From contig NZ_SMKC01000002.1 of the NCBI RefSeq assembly GCF_004348315.1, positions 1-64,000 of the forward strand: a DNA stretch of 64,000 nt. The letters are read 5' to 3'. This DNA comes from Streptomyces sp. 8K308 (lineage in GTDB: Bacteria; Actinomycetota; Actinomycetes; Streptomycetales; Streptomycetaceae). The position numbers and the translations under genes were made by a program. Numbering within the stretch: position 1 is the first letter of the stretch; every line of letters begins with the position of its first letter. The notes under the pieces are model-generated. The model was not told the DNA's origin, did not search any database, and worked only from the letters and a program-made list of their open reading frames with translations. Of the stretch, positions 26,336-38,013 are shown one piece after another.

Positions 26336-26383
26336 ACACGCCCGAGGGGGAGCCGACCGGGGCCGGCTCCCCCTCGGGCGTGT
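26336..26383 (-). terminator. Intrinsic terminator of nrdR-nrdJ
   Basis: A perfect 20-base stem (26336-26355 with 26364-26383) with an eight-base loop begins three bases after the nrdJ stop codon. It is one of the strongest hairpins in the window and separates nrdJ from the SDR gene. Confidence 0.9.
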
Positions 26384-26386
26384 GGA

Positions 26387-29284
<2,898 letters not shown>

Positions 29285-29455
29285 TCCGCCTCCCTGTACG
29301 GGCATGCGCCCTGGTGCCATCCGGTTCGCACCGGATCGCGCGTTCTGTTCTGATGACCGGAGCGCGCCCATGCGCTTCGGCCAAGCTCTGTGTGTGTCGT
29401 CCGCCCGGACGACGGCCGGCGCGGGTCCCGCCTCGCCGCCGGCGGTGTCGAGACG

Positions 29456-29971
29456 CTAGCCGGCGGCGGCCGGCCGGCCCTCGGGGAGGGGGGCCGGACC
29501 CGTGCTGGTGGGTGGTCGCTCGGGCGCGAAGCCCTCGCGCAGCTCGGCGATGGCGGCCTCGAAGTCCTCGAGGGAGTCGAAGGCCCGGTAGACCGAGGCG
29601 AAGCGCAGGTACGCGACCAGGTCGAGCTCGCGGAGCGGGCCGAGTATCGCCAGACCCACGTCATGGGTGGAGAGCTCGGCGCTGCCGGTGGCGCGCACGG
29701 CCTCCTCCACCCGCTGGCCGAGCTGGGCCAGCGCGTCCTCCGTGACGGGACGCCCCTGGCACGCCTTACGGACGCCGGCGATCACCTTGTCCCGGCTGAA
29801 GGGCTCCGTCACGCCGCTGCGCTTGATCACCATCAGCGAGGCCGTCTCCACGGTGGTGAACCGCCGCGAGCAGCTCGGGCACTGCCGACGCCGGCGGATC
29901 ATGGTCCCGTCGTCCGCGGTGCGGCTGTCGACGACGCGACTGTCGGGGTGCCGGCAGAAGGGGCAGTGCAT
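29456..29971 (-). CDS. nrdR: Transcriptional repressor NrdR
   Basis: This 171-residue repressor of ribonucleotide reductase genes has an N-terminal zinc ribbon with ligands Cys3, Cys6, Cys31 and Cys34, then an ATP-cone domain (about 48-138) that senses ATP/dATP. The C-terminal 30 residues are proline/alanine rich and variable. In Streptomyces NrdR represses both class I and class II reductase operons. It lies 171 bases upstream of nrdJ. Two NrdR boxes 31 bases apart sit about 170-215 bases upstream of the start, indicating autoregulation. A possible -10 (TATGCT on the minus strand) is at 30104-30109. Confidence 0.96.
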   Translation of the reverse strand: MHCPFCRHPDSRVVDSRTADDGTMIRRRRQCPSCSRRFTTVETASLMVIKRSGVTEPFSRDKVIAGVRKACQGRPVTEDALAQLGQRVEEAVRATGSAELSTHDVGLAILGPLRELDLVAYLRFASVYRAFDSLEDFEAAIAELREGFAPERPPTSTGPAPLPEGRPAAAG

Positions 29972-30140
29972 CGCTTTCTCCCTTCCTCACGGCGCTGACG
30001 ACTCACGCGGGCCTCGGTCACGGAGCGTGGCCGCCACGGACATGACGGCACAACTCCGACACCCCGGAGTCGCGCCGTCAGCGCTCCCCGAGGGACGCTC
30101 CCAAGCATAGGCGATTTCGTTCGCCGAGGATGACGCGGGA

Positions 30141-30154
30141 CCACAATTTCTGGG
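30141..30154 (-). promoter_or_regulatory. NrdR box 1
   Basis: CCACAATTTCTGGG matches the NrdR-box core CwAnATnTwG at 8 of 10 positions. Its start is exactly 31 bases from that of box 2, i.e. about three helical turns, which is the spacing known for NrdR box pairs. Confidence 0.7.
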
Positions 30155-30171
30155 ATCGATCCGACAGCGGA

Positions 30172-30185
30172 CCACTAGATCTAGG
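30172..30185 (-). promoter_or_regulatory. NrdR box 2
   Basis: CCACTAGATCTAGG matches the NrdR-box core CwAnATnTwG at all ten positions. It pairs with box 1 upstream of nrdR. Confidence 0.8.
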
Positions 30186-30390
30186 GGTGACTGCGGGTAA
30201 GCTGTCAACATCATCGCCGCGCGTGTCGCGGCGGAAGGGACGGGACCGAGCGGCGGGCCGGGCGCGAGCGGCCGGCGAACGCATGGGAGGCTATCGCATG
30301 GCTCGGTTACCGTTCGCGGCCGACCCTGGCCAACGCACGCTCTCTACACCCGCGCCCTTGATCGCGTCAGCTGATCAGCGATTTTTCACT

Positions 30391-30404
30391 CGAACGTGTG
30401 TTTG
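30391..30404 (+). promoter_or_regulatory. SOS (LexA) box upstream of lexA
   Basis: GAACgtgtGTTT (30392-30403) matches the actinobacterial/Gram-positive SOS box GAAC-N4-GTTC at 7 of 8 defined positions. It is 64 bases before the lexA ATG and probably mediates autorepression. Confidence 0.75.
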
Positions 30405-30467
30405 GCGCAACCTTTCGATAGCAACTACCGTTGTCTGACTAGGGAGTACCACCGAGAAGGGGCCGAC

Positions 30468-31211
30468 ATGACCACCGCAGCAGACGACGCCATCACCGCA
30501 GCTGAGCGCCGCCATGACCGCATCGCGGCGCCCGGGGCCCCACGCTCGATGCCCGGCCGACCTCCCGGCATCAGGGCCGACAGCTCCGGCCTCACCGACC
30601 GGCAGCGCCGGGTCATCGAGGTCATCCGCGACTCCGTGCAGCGCCGCGGCTACCCGCCGTCCATGCGGGAGATCGGCCAGGCGGTCGGCCTGTCGAGCAC
30701 CTCGTCCGTCGCCCACCAGCTGATGGCCCTGGAGCGCAAGGGCTTCCTGCGGCGCGACCCGCATCGGCCCCGGGCCTACGAGGTGCGTGGTGCCGAGACC
30801 CCCGCCCCGCAGGTCGCCGACACGGCGGGCAAGCCGGCGGCCTCCTACGTGCCGCTGGTCGGCCGGATCGCGGCCGGAGGCCCGATCCTGGCCGAGGAGT
30901 CCGTCGAGGACGTGTTCCCGCTGCCCCGGCAGCTGGTCGGCGACGGCGAGCTGTTCGTGCTCAAGGTGGTCGGGGACTCGATGATCGAGGCCGCGATCTG
31001 CGACGGCGACTGGGTCACCGTGCGCCGCCAGCCGGTAGCGGAGAACGGCGACATCGTCGCCGCGATGCTGGACGGCGAGGCCACCGTCAAGCGGTTCAAG
31101 CGCGAGGACGGCCAGGTCTGGCTGCTCCCGCACAACGCTGCCTACCAGCCGATCCCCGGCGACGACGCCACCATCCTGGGCAAGGTCGTCGCCGTGATGC
31201 GCCGCATCTGA
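30468..31211 (+). CDS. lexA: SOS repressor LexA
   Basis: This 247-residue repressor controls the DNA-damage response. An N-terminal winged helix (about 41-108: [40 protein letters not shown]) is followed by the self-cleavage domain. The cleavage bond is Ala136-Gly137 (RIAAGGPI), and the catalytic dyad is Ser171 ([10 protein letters not shown]) and Lys208 (ATVKRF). A disordered stretch of about 40 residues precedes the DNA-binding domain. ATG at 30468 follows GAAGGGG. An SOS-like box lies upstream. RecA, which activates cleavage, is encoded at 61327-62445. Confidence 0.96.
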   Translation: MTTAADDAITAAERRHDRIAAPGAPRSMPGRPPGIRADSSGLTDRQRRVIEVIRDSVQRRGYPPSMREIGQAVGLSSTSSVAHQLMALERKGFLRRDPHRPRAYEVRGAETPAPQVADTAGKPAASYVPLVGRIAAGGPILAEESVEDVFPLPRQLVGDGELFVLKVVGDSMIEAAICDGDWVTVRRQPVAENGDIVAAMLDGEATVKRFKREDGQVWLLPHNAAYQPIPGDDATILGKVVAVMRRI

Positions 31212-31255
31212 CCGGCCCCCGCTCGCACCTTCCGGCCCTCGGGCTGCGACGCCCG

Positions 31256-33262
31256 CTATGAGGCGCCCTCGGCCGCCGCGTCCCGCGCGGCCGCGTCGAT
31301 CGCGGCAAGTGAGCGCCGCACCTGATTCCGGTCGGTGGTGTACCAGAAGTCCGGCATCGAGCTCCGTAGGAATCCGCCGTAGCGCGCCTTGGCCAGCCTG
31401 GGATCGAGCACCGCGACCACGCCGCGGTCCCCGGTGGCCCGCACCAGCCGGCCGGCCCCCTGCGCCATCAGCAGCGCGGCATGGGTGGCGGCCACGGCCA
31501 TGAAGCCGTTGCCGCCGGCCTCCTCCACGGCCTTCTGCCGGGCGCTCACCAGCGGATCGTCCGGGCGCGGGAAGGGAATCCGGTCCATCACGACGAGCTG
31601 GCAGCTCGGCCCCGGCACGTCCACCCCCTGCCAGAGCGAGAGCGTGCCGAAGAGACAGGTCCGCGCGTCCTCCGCGAAGGAGCGGATCAGCTCGCCCAAC
31701 GTCTCCTCGCCCTGCAGCAGGATCGGCACGTCCAGGCGCCCCCGCAGCTCCTCCGCCGCCGTCTGCGCGCCGCGCATCGAGGAGAAGAGCCCCAGCGTGC
31801 GCCCGCCGGCCGCCTCCACGAGCTCGGCCAGCTCGTCGATCATGTCCGCGCGGCTGCTGTCCCGCCCGGGCAGCGAGAGGTGCTGCGCAACGTAGAGGAT
31901 CCCCTGCTTCCGGTAGTCGAACGGGGACCCCACGTCGAGGCCCTTCCACTGCGGAAACTCCTCGTCGCGCTGCCCCTCGGGGGCCAGGCCGAGCGAGGCG
32001 CCCACCCCGTTGAAGTCCCCACCGAGCTTGAGCGTCGCCGAGGTGAGCACCACTGAGCGGTCCTCGAACAGCTTCTCCCGCAGCAGCCCGGAGACCGAAA
32101 GCGGCGCCACCCGCAGCGACGCCCCGTACCGGTCGTGCCGCTCGTACCAGACGACGTCGAACTCGGAGCCCTGCACGATGCGCTCGGACACCTCCTGCAC
32201 CGTCTCGATCGAGGCCAGCGCCTGCTTGCGCACCGCGTCCTCGTCGGCCACGGAGGCGTCCCGCGTGTTCCCCAGGGCGGTGATCGCGGCGCGGGCCGCG
32301 TCCCGCAGGGCCGTCAGCGCGTAGCCGAGGTCCTCGGGGACCTCCTCGAGCCGGCCGGGCAGGGCCAGCTCCATCAGCCGCTCGAAGCCCTCGGCCGCCG
32401 TGGCAAGCCGGTCGGCCGTCTTCTCGTCGATCAGCTTGGCGGCCCGCCGCACCGCCCGCCCGACACCGCCCGGCGTCAGCTCGCCGGTCGCCACCCCGGT
32501 GACCCGGGACACCAGCTCGTGCGCCTCGTCCACGATCAGCACGTCGTGTCCCGGCAGCACGGGCGCGCCCTCGATGGCGTCGATCGCGAGCAGCGCGTGG
32601 TTGGTGACGATCACCTCGGCCAGCTTGGCCCGCTCCCGCGCCGCCTCGGCGAAGCACTCGGCGCCGTACGCGCACCTGCTGGCGCCCAGGCACTCCCGGG
32701 AGGACACCGACACCTGGGCCCAGGCCCGGTCCGAGACGCCGGGGGTGAGGTCGTCCCTGTCCCCCGTCTCCGTCTCGTCCGACCAGTCCCGCAGCCGCAA
32801 CAGGTCCTTGCCCAGCCTGCTGGTGGGCCCGCCGGCCGACTCGGCCACCTCGAACTGGTTGAACAGCCCCTCCTCGTCGTCCTGTGGCACGCCCTCGTGG
32901 AGCCGGTGCAGGCAGAGGTAGTTGGACCGGCCCTTGAGGGTGGCGAACTCGGGGCGACGACGCAGCAGCGGATGCAGCGCCTCCACCGTGCGCGGCAGGT
33001 CGCGCTCGATGAGCTGCCGCTGAAGCGCGAGGGTGGCCGTGGCCACCACCACCCGGTCCCCCGTGGCGATGGCGGGCACCAGGTAACCGAGCGATTTGCC
33101 GGTGCCGGTGCCGGCCTGGACCAGCAGATGCGTGCCGTCCTGAAACGCCTCGGCGACCGCCTGCGCCATCGCGACCTGCCCGGGCCGCTCGGCTCCTCCC
33201 ACGGCGGCGACGGCGGCGTGCAGCAGATCGGTGAGGGTGGGCTTCCCTGATGTGGCAGTCAT
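31256..33262 (-). CDS. DinG/XPD-type ATP-dependent DNA helicase
   Basis: This 668-residue superfamily 2 helicase of the DinG/YoaA group has Walker A QAGTGTGKS at about residue 50, DEAH in VLIVDEAHELVS, and the C-terminal motif VI region MAQGAGRLVRATGDRG. Cysteines in NYLCLHRL and ECLGASRCAYGAEC provide four ligands for the 4Fe-4S cluster typical of XPD-like enzymes. Such enzymes unwind 5'-3' and resolve R-loops or forks after damage. It is convergent with lexA but has no evident SOS box of its own. ATG at 33262 fits the family. Confidence 0.92.
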   Translation of the reverse strand: MTATSGKPTLTDLLHAAVAAVGGAERPGQVAMAQAVAEAFQDGTHLLVQAGTGTGKSLGYLVPAIATGDRVVVATATLALQRQLIERDLPRTVEALHPLLRRRPEFATLKGRSNYLCLHRLHEGVPQDDEEGLFNQFEVAESAGGPTSRLGKDLLRLRDWSDETETGDRDDLTPGVSDRAWAQVSVSSRECLGASRCAYGAECFAEAARERAKLAEVIVTNHALLAIDAIEGAPVLPGHDVLIVDEAHELVSRVTGVATGELTPGGVGRAVRRAAKLIDEKTADRLATAAEGFERLMELALPGRLEEVPEDLGYALTALRDAARAAITALGNTRDASVADEDAVRKQALASIETVQEVSERIVQGSEFDVVWYERHDRYGASLRVAPLSVSGLLREKLFEDRSVVLTSATLKLGGDFNGVGASLGLAPEGQRDEEFPQWKGLDVGSPFDYRKQGILYVAQHLSLPGRDSSRADMIDELAELVEAAGGRTLGLFSSMRGAQTAAEELRGRLDVPILLQGEETLGELIRSFAEDARTCLFGTLSLWQGVDVPGPSCQLVVMDRIPFPRPDDPLVSARQKAVEEAGGNGFMAVAATHAALLMAQGAGRLVRATGDRGVVAVLDPRLAKARYGGFLRSSMPDFWYTTDRNQVRRSLAAIDAAARDAAAEGAS

Positions 33263-33305
33263 AGGGGTGACACCCTACGCGGCCCCACCGACACTCCCGT
33301 CCCGC

Positions 33306-35075
33306 TCAGCGGGTGTGCAACGGATTCGCGACAGTCCCGTGCACGACGGCGTGCGGGCGCTGCGCCCGGTCCCGGTAGCCGTCGAGGTGCAGCCGGTTGC
33401 GGTTGAGGCAGAGCCGCTCGATGCACGGGGTGAGCAGGTCGAACGTCTCGAAGCGGTGCTTGAGCTCGGGGAAGCGGTGCTGGTAGTGGAGGATCTCCGC
33501 CCGGACGAGTGACCAGAAGTCGACCTCGGCGACCCCCAGTTCCCGCTCGCACAGTGGGGCGAGGTAGCGGAACACCCCGACGAAGAGCCCGGAGTGGATG
33601 AACTGGGTCAGGAATCCCGGCGGCTCGGTCAGCAGCACCTCGCGCACCTGCCGCGGTATGGCGTCGAACTCGGGCAGCGGCTCGGCGCTCAGGTTGACGT
33701 CGTCCACGAAGTCCTTGACGGCGAGCCTGACCGGGATGTCCCGCTCGTCGAAGACCACCAGCGTGTTCTCGCCGTGCGGCGAGAAGACCGTGCCGTAGCG
33801 GTAGAGGAAGTGCAGCAGCGGCGGCAGCAGCGCCGCGAACAGGCTGCGCAGCCAGCTGCGGGTTGAGAGCCCTGACCGCTCGACCAACTCGGCGGTCAGG
33901 GAGCGGCCGGTGGTGTCGGTCCAGAGCAGCGCGGCGAGGGTGCGGGCCCGCTCCCCGGCGCCGAGGCCGGGCCCGATCGGCTCCCGCCAGATGCAGCCGA
34001 GCAACTCCCGGTACTGGTAGGGGACAGTGGGGAGCCGGTCGTAGAGCGGGTGCTCGACGGTGACGGAGGCGATCTCGCCGAGCAGCACGGGCCTGGTCTC
34101 CTCGGCCAGGAACGGGTCGCCGTCGCGCACCGCGTGCACCCAGCCGGTGACGGCGGGGGCGGCAAGCGTGCGCTCGGTCGGTAGGCCGCGCCACACCAGG
34201 GTGTTGAGGATGGACAGCGGCAGCTTGACGGTGCGGGCGTGCGGACGGCTGACGTTGAGGAAGGTGCGGATGGACTGCTGCGGCAGCCGCAGGTCGCCGT
34301 CGGTGGGCAGGGATATCAGCGCGCCGGCGGCGATCTGGGGGGCGAAGAGGGGGGCGATCTTCTCGTCCCACTGCCAGGGGTGGACGGGCAGCCAGAGGTA
34401 GTGCGCGGGGTCACGCCCCTGCTCGGCGACGGTGCGGGCGAACGCCTCCCGGGTGGCGGCGGCCAACTCGTCGGCGTAGAGCGCCTCGGGCGAGGCCAAC
34501 GTGGATATGCCGCGGTAGCGGGCGAACTCACGGTGCGCCGCCAGCCAGGGCAGCGGGCGCGCGGTGCGCGCCTCTGGGGCCCAACGGGCGGCGTCGGCGG
34601 CGGAGAAGCCGAGCCGGCCCTTGTTCGCCACCAGCCACGGGTGGCCGGTCTGCCTGCCCTCGAGCGCGGCGTGGTCCAGCTCGGCGAGCTCGGCGGCGCT
34701 TATCGGATCGGCCGCCAGGGCCACGTCGGCGCTGAGGGTGGCGGTGAGCTCGCGGATCAGGTGGCCCGTGGTGTCGCCGGCGAGGCCGAGCAGCGTGTCG
34801 TGGGCGCGGACCACGAACTCGAGCGGGTCGGCGGCGGGCGTCAGGCTCGCCGGGTCCACGCTCCAGTGGCCGTAGGCGCCGCGCCTGGCCCGGAACCGGT
34901 AGCCGAGGTCGGAGGCGACACGCAGTTGATAGGCGTCGGCCGGCGGGCCGTCCGGGCGGGGGCTGACGATGCCCTCGTAGGCGAACTCACCGATCATCTT
35001 GGCGAGCAGTCTGCGGGCCGCCAGTTCCCAGGCGGTCTGGCCGGCGGTGGCCGGCCTGGCGGGAAACGGGGTCAC
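33306..35075 (-). CDS. IucA/IucC family siderophore synthetase (downstream copy)
   Basis: This 589-residue NRPS-independent siderophore (NIS) synthetase condenses a carboxylic acid (typically citrate or a derivative) with an amine using ATP. Diagnostic stretches are GHPWLVANKGRLGFS (the GHP substrate loop), LWLPVHPWQW, the nucleotide region SIRTFLNVSRPHARTVKLPL, and SPHGENTLVVFDERDIP. The FhuF-like iron-reductase domain is in the C-terminal region (AEILHYQHRFPELKHRFE). It is the last gene of a three-gene minus-strand siderophore locus and sits 43 bases upstream of the DinG gene. IucC-type enzymes use an activated monoamide as acceptor; its exact class needs phylogeny. Confidence 0.92.
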   Translation of the reverse strand: MTPFPARPATAGQTAWELAARRLLAKMIGEFAYEGIVSPRPDGPPADAYQLRVASDLGYRFRARRGAYGHWSVDPASLTPAADPLEFVVRAHDTLLGLAGDTTGHLIRELTATLSADVALAADPISAAELAELDHAALEGRQTGHPWLVANKGRLGFSAADAARWAPEARTARPLPWLAAHREFARYRGISTLASPEALYADELAAATREAFARTVAEQGRDPAHYLWLPVHPWQWDEKIAPLFAPQIAAGALISLPTDGDLRLPQQSIRTFLNVSRPHARTVKLPLSILNTLVWRGLPTERTLAAPAVTGWVHAVRDGDPFLAEETRPVLLGEIASVTVEHPLYDRLPTVPYQYRELLGCIWREPIGPGLGAGERARTLAALLWTDTTGRSLTAELVERSGLSTRSWLRSLFAALLPPLLHFLYRYGTVFSPHGENTLVVFDERDIPVRLAVKDFVDDVNLSAEPLPEFDAIPRQVREVLLTEPPGFLTQFIHSGLFVGVFRYLAPLCERELGVAEVDFWSLVRAEILHYQHRFPELKHRFETFDLLTPCIERLCLNRNRLHLDGYRDRAQRPHAVVHGTVANPLHTR

Positions 35076-35088
35076 GGGCTCTCCTCCT

Positions 35089-35124
35089 CGGTCGCGGGAT
35101 CGGTCGCGCGATCGGTCGCGGGAC
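35089..35124. repeat. Three tandem 12-base repeats between siderophore genes
   Basis: CGGTCGCGGGAT, CGGTCGCGCGAT and CGGTCGCGGGAC follow one another in the spacer just upstream of the second synthetase. They differ at one or two positions. No function is known. Confidence 0.7.
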
Positions 35125-35150
35125 AGGGGCTCGGGCCGGCCGCCGGGCGC

Positions 35151-35792
35151 TCAGCGCTCCCTGAGCATCAAGGCGGCACGTTTCTCCGGGAGCAGGACCT
35201 CGCCGACCCGCCGGAAGCCGGCCGCGCGGAACGCGGCGATCGAGGCCGCGTTGCGCACGTCGGGCTCGGCGACCACGCGCCCACAGCGCGGCCGGTGGCG
35301 CAGCACGAGATCGGCGACGGCGCGCAGCAGGGCGGCGCCGACGCCGCGGCCGCGGTCCTCAGGGTCGCCGATCAGCAGGTGCAGCCCGGTGTCGTGCGGG
35401 CGGGACGGGTAGTGGTGGGCGAGCGGGTCGAGGTCGGCCCGGTAGATCTCCCAGTAGCTCATCGGCCGTCCGTCGAGCTCGCCGAGGCAGGGCACGCTCC
35501 GGCCGTCCCCGACGAGCTGGGCCCGAACATGCGCCGCGGTGCGCTCGGGAGGCCCGGCGAGCGACCAGAAGGCGTCGACCACCGGATCGTTCATCCAGGT
35601 GGCGAGGAGCTCGAGGTCACGGGCCGGCAGCGCGGGGACGAGGCGCAACGCCCCGGCCGGCGTGTCGATCGGCCCCCAGTCGGCGATCCGGCCGAGCGGG
35701 TGGGCCGGGTCGGCACAGTCCCCCTCAGCGTCCTGGTCCCCTTCGGGCTCCGCGGTGGCGGCGCCGCGGGGCCGGGTGTCGGCGTCGGACAT
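35151..35792 (-). CDS. GNAT N-acyltransferase of siderophore locus (IucB-like)
   Basis: This 213-residue acyltransferase resembles the IucB/RhbD/AlcE family that acylates hydroxylamines in siderophore biosynthesis. Visible features are LELLATWMNDPVVDAFW, MSYWEIYRADLDPLAHHY (the substrate-binding WEIY-x-D signature) and the acetyl-CoA loop DRGRGVGAALLRAVADLVL. The first 35 residues are acidic and probably disordered. It lies between the two synthetase genes, 10 bases from the upstream one, so it is co-transcribed. Its usual substrate is an N-hydroxylated diamine. No hydroxylase gene is present in the window, so substrate supply is unresolved. Confidence 0.88.
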   Translation of the reverse strand: MSDADTRPRGAATAEPEGDQDAEGDCADPAHPLGRIADWGPIDTPAGALRLVPALPARDLELLATWMNDPVVDAFWSLAGPPERTAAHVRAQLVGDGRSVPCLGELDGRPMSYWEIYRADLDPLAHHYPSRPHDTGLHLLIGDPEDRGRGVGAALLRAVADLVLRHRPRCGRVVAEPDVRNAASIAAFRAAGFRRVGEVLLPEKRAALMLRER

Positions 35793-35802
35793 GGCGGCTC
35801 CT

Positions 35803-37737
35803 TCAGGCGGCGGCCAGCGGGTTGGGGACCGTCACATAGACGGACTGGCCGTCCACCGGGCCGACGAGCTCGTCGAGGCCCTGCAGGCGGGTGAGCATGT
35901 TGGCCTTGCAGCGGAGGGTGGCCGACTCCAACAGGTGGACCACCAGCGACGAGACGGGAGTGCCGCCCGCCCCACGGGTCTCCTCGGTCAGGAAGCGGCG
36001 GAAGGCGGCCAGCAACAGGCCCTCGTCGGCCAGCTGTTGGGCCCCGAAGGCGCCGATCAGGCCGAGGACGTTGTTGATGCCGAGGTAGTAGGCGAAGCGC
36101 TCGTCCGCCACCTCGTCGGCCACGAAGGTGTCGGAGCGCTCACCGATTCCGGGCAACCGGCGCTCCAGAGCCGCGCGGTGCGAGGCGCGGAAGTAGTACC
36201 CCTGGTTGTCGCGGTAACGGCCGCCGGCCGGCCAGCCCTCGGCGTCGAGCAGGACCAGCGTGTTCTGCTGGTGGGCCTCGAGCGCCACGCCCGCCCGGGC
36301 GTCGAGCCAGAGCAACGGCCGCACCACCGTACGCAGATAGCGCAGCAGCCACTCGGCGGCCACGGCCGGGGTGCCGCGCCCGGTCCGGTCGGCGATGGCA
36401 CACACCACGTCGGCCAGGCGGGAGCGCAGCTCGGCCTCGGGGCGGCCCGGCCAGGGCCGGGGGCCGGTGAGCGCCGCCAGGCACAGGGCGTCGTCCCGCG
36501 GGCCGAACGGGTTGTGCCGCAGGACGGTATCGAGTCCTGGCACGGGCCGGCCCTGGGCGTCGTCGACGGCGAGCCAGGCCGGGTCGCGCACGATGTCGAA
36601 GCCCGGTCCCGTCGGGAAGGCGGCGCGCCACTGCTCGCCGAGCCCACTGGAGAGCAGCCGGTGCACCTCGACGCCCCGGTGCAGTTCCTTGCGCAGGTTC
36701 TCCCGGCGGGAGTTGGTGATGCGCAGGGCGAGCGAGAGCTTGAGCATCGCTGCCGCGCCCGGCCGGTGCACGGTGCGGACCGAGGACGTGGGGTACCACG
36801 GTTCGCCGTGCTCGCCGAGGTCGTACAGCAGCCCGGCGCCCAACAGCGCGGCCACGGACGGGCGGTGCACCACGTCACGGGCCTGCCAGGGGTGCAGCGG
36901 GAGCGGCACCGTGCCGGGCGGGACGGCGAGCCCGGGGCCGGCGAGACGGGCGGCGAGCACCTCGGCCGGCACCGTCTCGCCGCGCTCCGTCCAGGCGGAG
37001 TCGGCGGCGAGCACCGAGCGGTCGACGGCCATCCAGTGCAGCGGGAACGAGCCGCGCAACTCGGGCGACGCGCGCCGGGCCTCGTGGCCGGCCAGGCCCT
37101 CGCGGCTCTTGGGGGTGGGGTGCAGCGGGTGGCCGAGCAGCAGGGACTGCTCGGCGTCGAGGAAGGCGTGGCCGTGCGCGGAGGGCCCCGGGGCGCGGCG
37201 ATGCTCGGCCAGGAAGCCGGCGGTCCGCCGCACCGAGTCGGCGACCCGGCCGACCATCGCGGTGGCCTCGGCGCCGCCCTGTCTCGCGCCGCCCCGGTGC
37301 GCCGCCTCGCGGCCGAGCAGCGCGGCCAACGTGACCGCATCCACCGGGGCGGCGGCCGGCGGCGCGCCCTCGATGCGCACGGCGCCGAAGCGGTGCCAGC
37401 CGGTGGCCGACCAGTACCGCAGGCCGACGCGGAGCACGACGCCCGAGGCGGCGAGCGGGACGAACAGGGTGCGCCCGGCCGGCCTGACCGTGCCGGTCTC
37501 CCTGATCCAGCAGCGCAACAGGCTCTCCACGGTGGCCGCGTCGGCCGCCGCCTCGACGAGCGGATGCTCGAGCGGATCGGCGGCGTCCGCCGCCACCGCG
37601 CCCTCCTGCTCGGCCGGCTGAGACCGCTCGCCCCTCGGCTGCCGGGGAATGGCCGACTCCATGAGCCGGGCCGACCGGCGGCGGAAGGGCTGGCGCTCGC
37701 GGCCCGGGCTGCGGTCGGGACGAGGGCGTCCGTTCAT
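35803..37737 (-). CDS. IucA/IucC family siderophore synthetase (upstream copy)
   Basis: This 644-residue NIS synthetase, the first gene of the siderophore locus, should activate citrate (or a similar acid) as an adenylate. Family blocks are LLGHPLHPTPKSREGL, LPLHPWQARDVVHRP, TSSVRTVHRPGAAAMLKLSL, ALRITNSRREN, and ALEAHQQNTLVLLDAEG. The first 70 residues are basic and low-complexity. ATG at 37737 has AGGTGAGAG just before it. It is divergent from a secreted protease over 276 bases containing a CCCCGGT/ACCGGGG inverted repeat (37867-37885). I could not find an iron-box in this spacer. Confidence 0.92.
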   Translation of the reverse strand: MNGRPRPDRSPGRERQPFRRRSARLMESAIPRQPRGERSQPAEQEGAVAADAADPLEHPLVEAAADAATVESLLRCWIRETGTVRPAGRTLFVPLAASGVVLRVGLRYWSATGWHRFGAVRIEGAPPAAAPVDAVTLAALLGREAAHRGGARQGGAEATAMVGRVADSVRRTAGFLAEHRRAPGPSAHGHAFLDAEQSLLLGHPLHPTPKSREGLAGHEARRASPELRGSFPLHWMAVDRSVLAADSAWTERGETVPAEVLAARLAGPGLAVPPGTVPLPLHPWQARDVVHRPSVAALLGAGLLYDLGEHGEPWYPTSSVRTVHRPGAAAMLKLSLALRITNSRRENLRKELHRGVEVHRLLSSGLGEQWRAAFPTGPGFDIVRDPAWLAVDDAQGRPVPGLDTVLRHNPFGPRDDALCLAALTGPRPWPGRPEAELRSRLADVVCAIADRTGRGTPAVAAEWLLRYLRTVVRPLLWLDARAGVALEAHQQNTLVLLDAEGWPAGGRYRDNQGYYFRASHRAALERRLPGIGERSDTFVADEVADERFAYYLGINNVLGLIGAFGAQQLADEGLLLAAFRRFLTEETRGAGGTPVSSLVVHLLESATLRCKANMLTRLQGLDELVGPVDGQSVYVTVPNPLAAA

Positions 37738-38013
37738 CTCTCACCTGTCTGTGCTGGTGCTTCGTTGCTCCATCCGTAGTAACGACCGCGTGCACCCGGG
37801 AACACGGCCTGTGGCAAGATCCTTTGGGCGATCAGCGAAGCGCGCGCCGTTTGCCGAGCCTTCGCGCCCCGGTCGGGAACCGGGGACCCGCGTGCCACCG
37901 TCCACTTGGTCACCGGCATAGTGGAGGTCGCCTCCGTGCCGGCGGGATGGCGGACAAGCACTCCGAGCATCCCCGAGCAATACCCAGTGAGACCATCCAG
38001 GGGGAGTTCACCC

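Larger units (their letters stand above)
29972..30467. other. 496-base divergent control region, nrdR / lexA
   Basis: The region holds paired NrdR boxes on the nrdR side and an SOS-like box on the lexA side, annotated separately. Between them (about 30190-30390) I see no further motif. An open frame through 30130-30438 has no supporting ribosome site and crosses the regulatory elements, so I do not call a gene. Confidence 0.75.

Noticed and set aside
29285-30140. Cobalamin riboswitch upstream of the B12-dependent reductase or nrdR
   Set aside because: I looked for a B12 box and a long structured leader on the minus strand and did not see one. Control by NrdR boxes explains the locus better. 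A covariance-model search would settle it.
30130-30438. Open frame of about 100 codons in the nrdR-lexA control region
   Set aside because: It runs over the NrdR boxes and the SOS box, has no ribosome site, and includes atypical codons.
31212-31255. Terminator between convergent lexA and the DinG gene
   Set aside because: Only weak, imperfect stems are visible in this 44-base gap.
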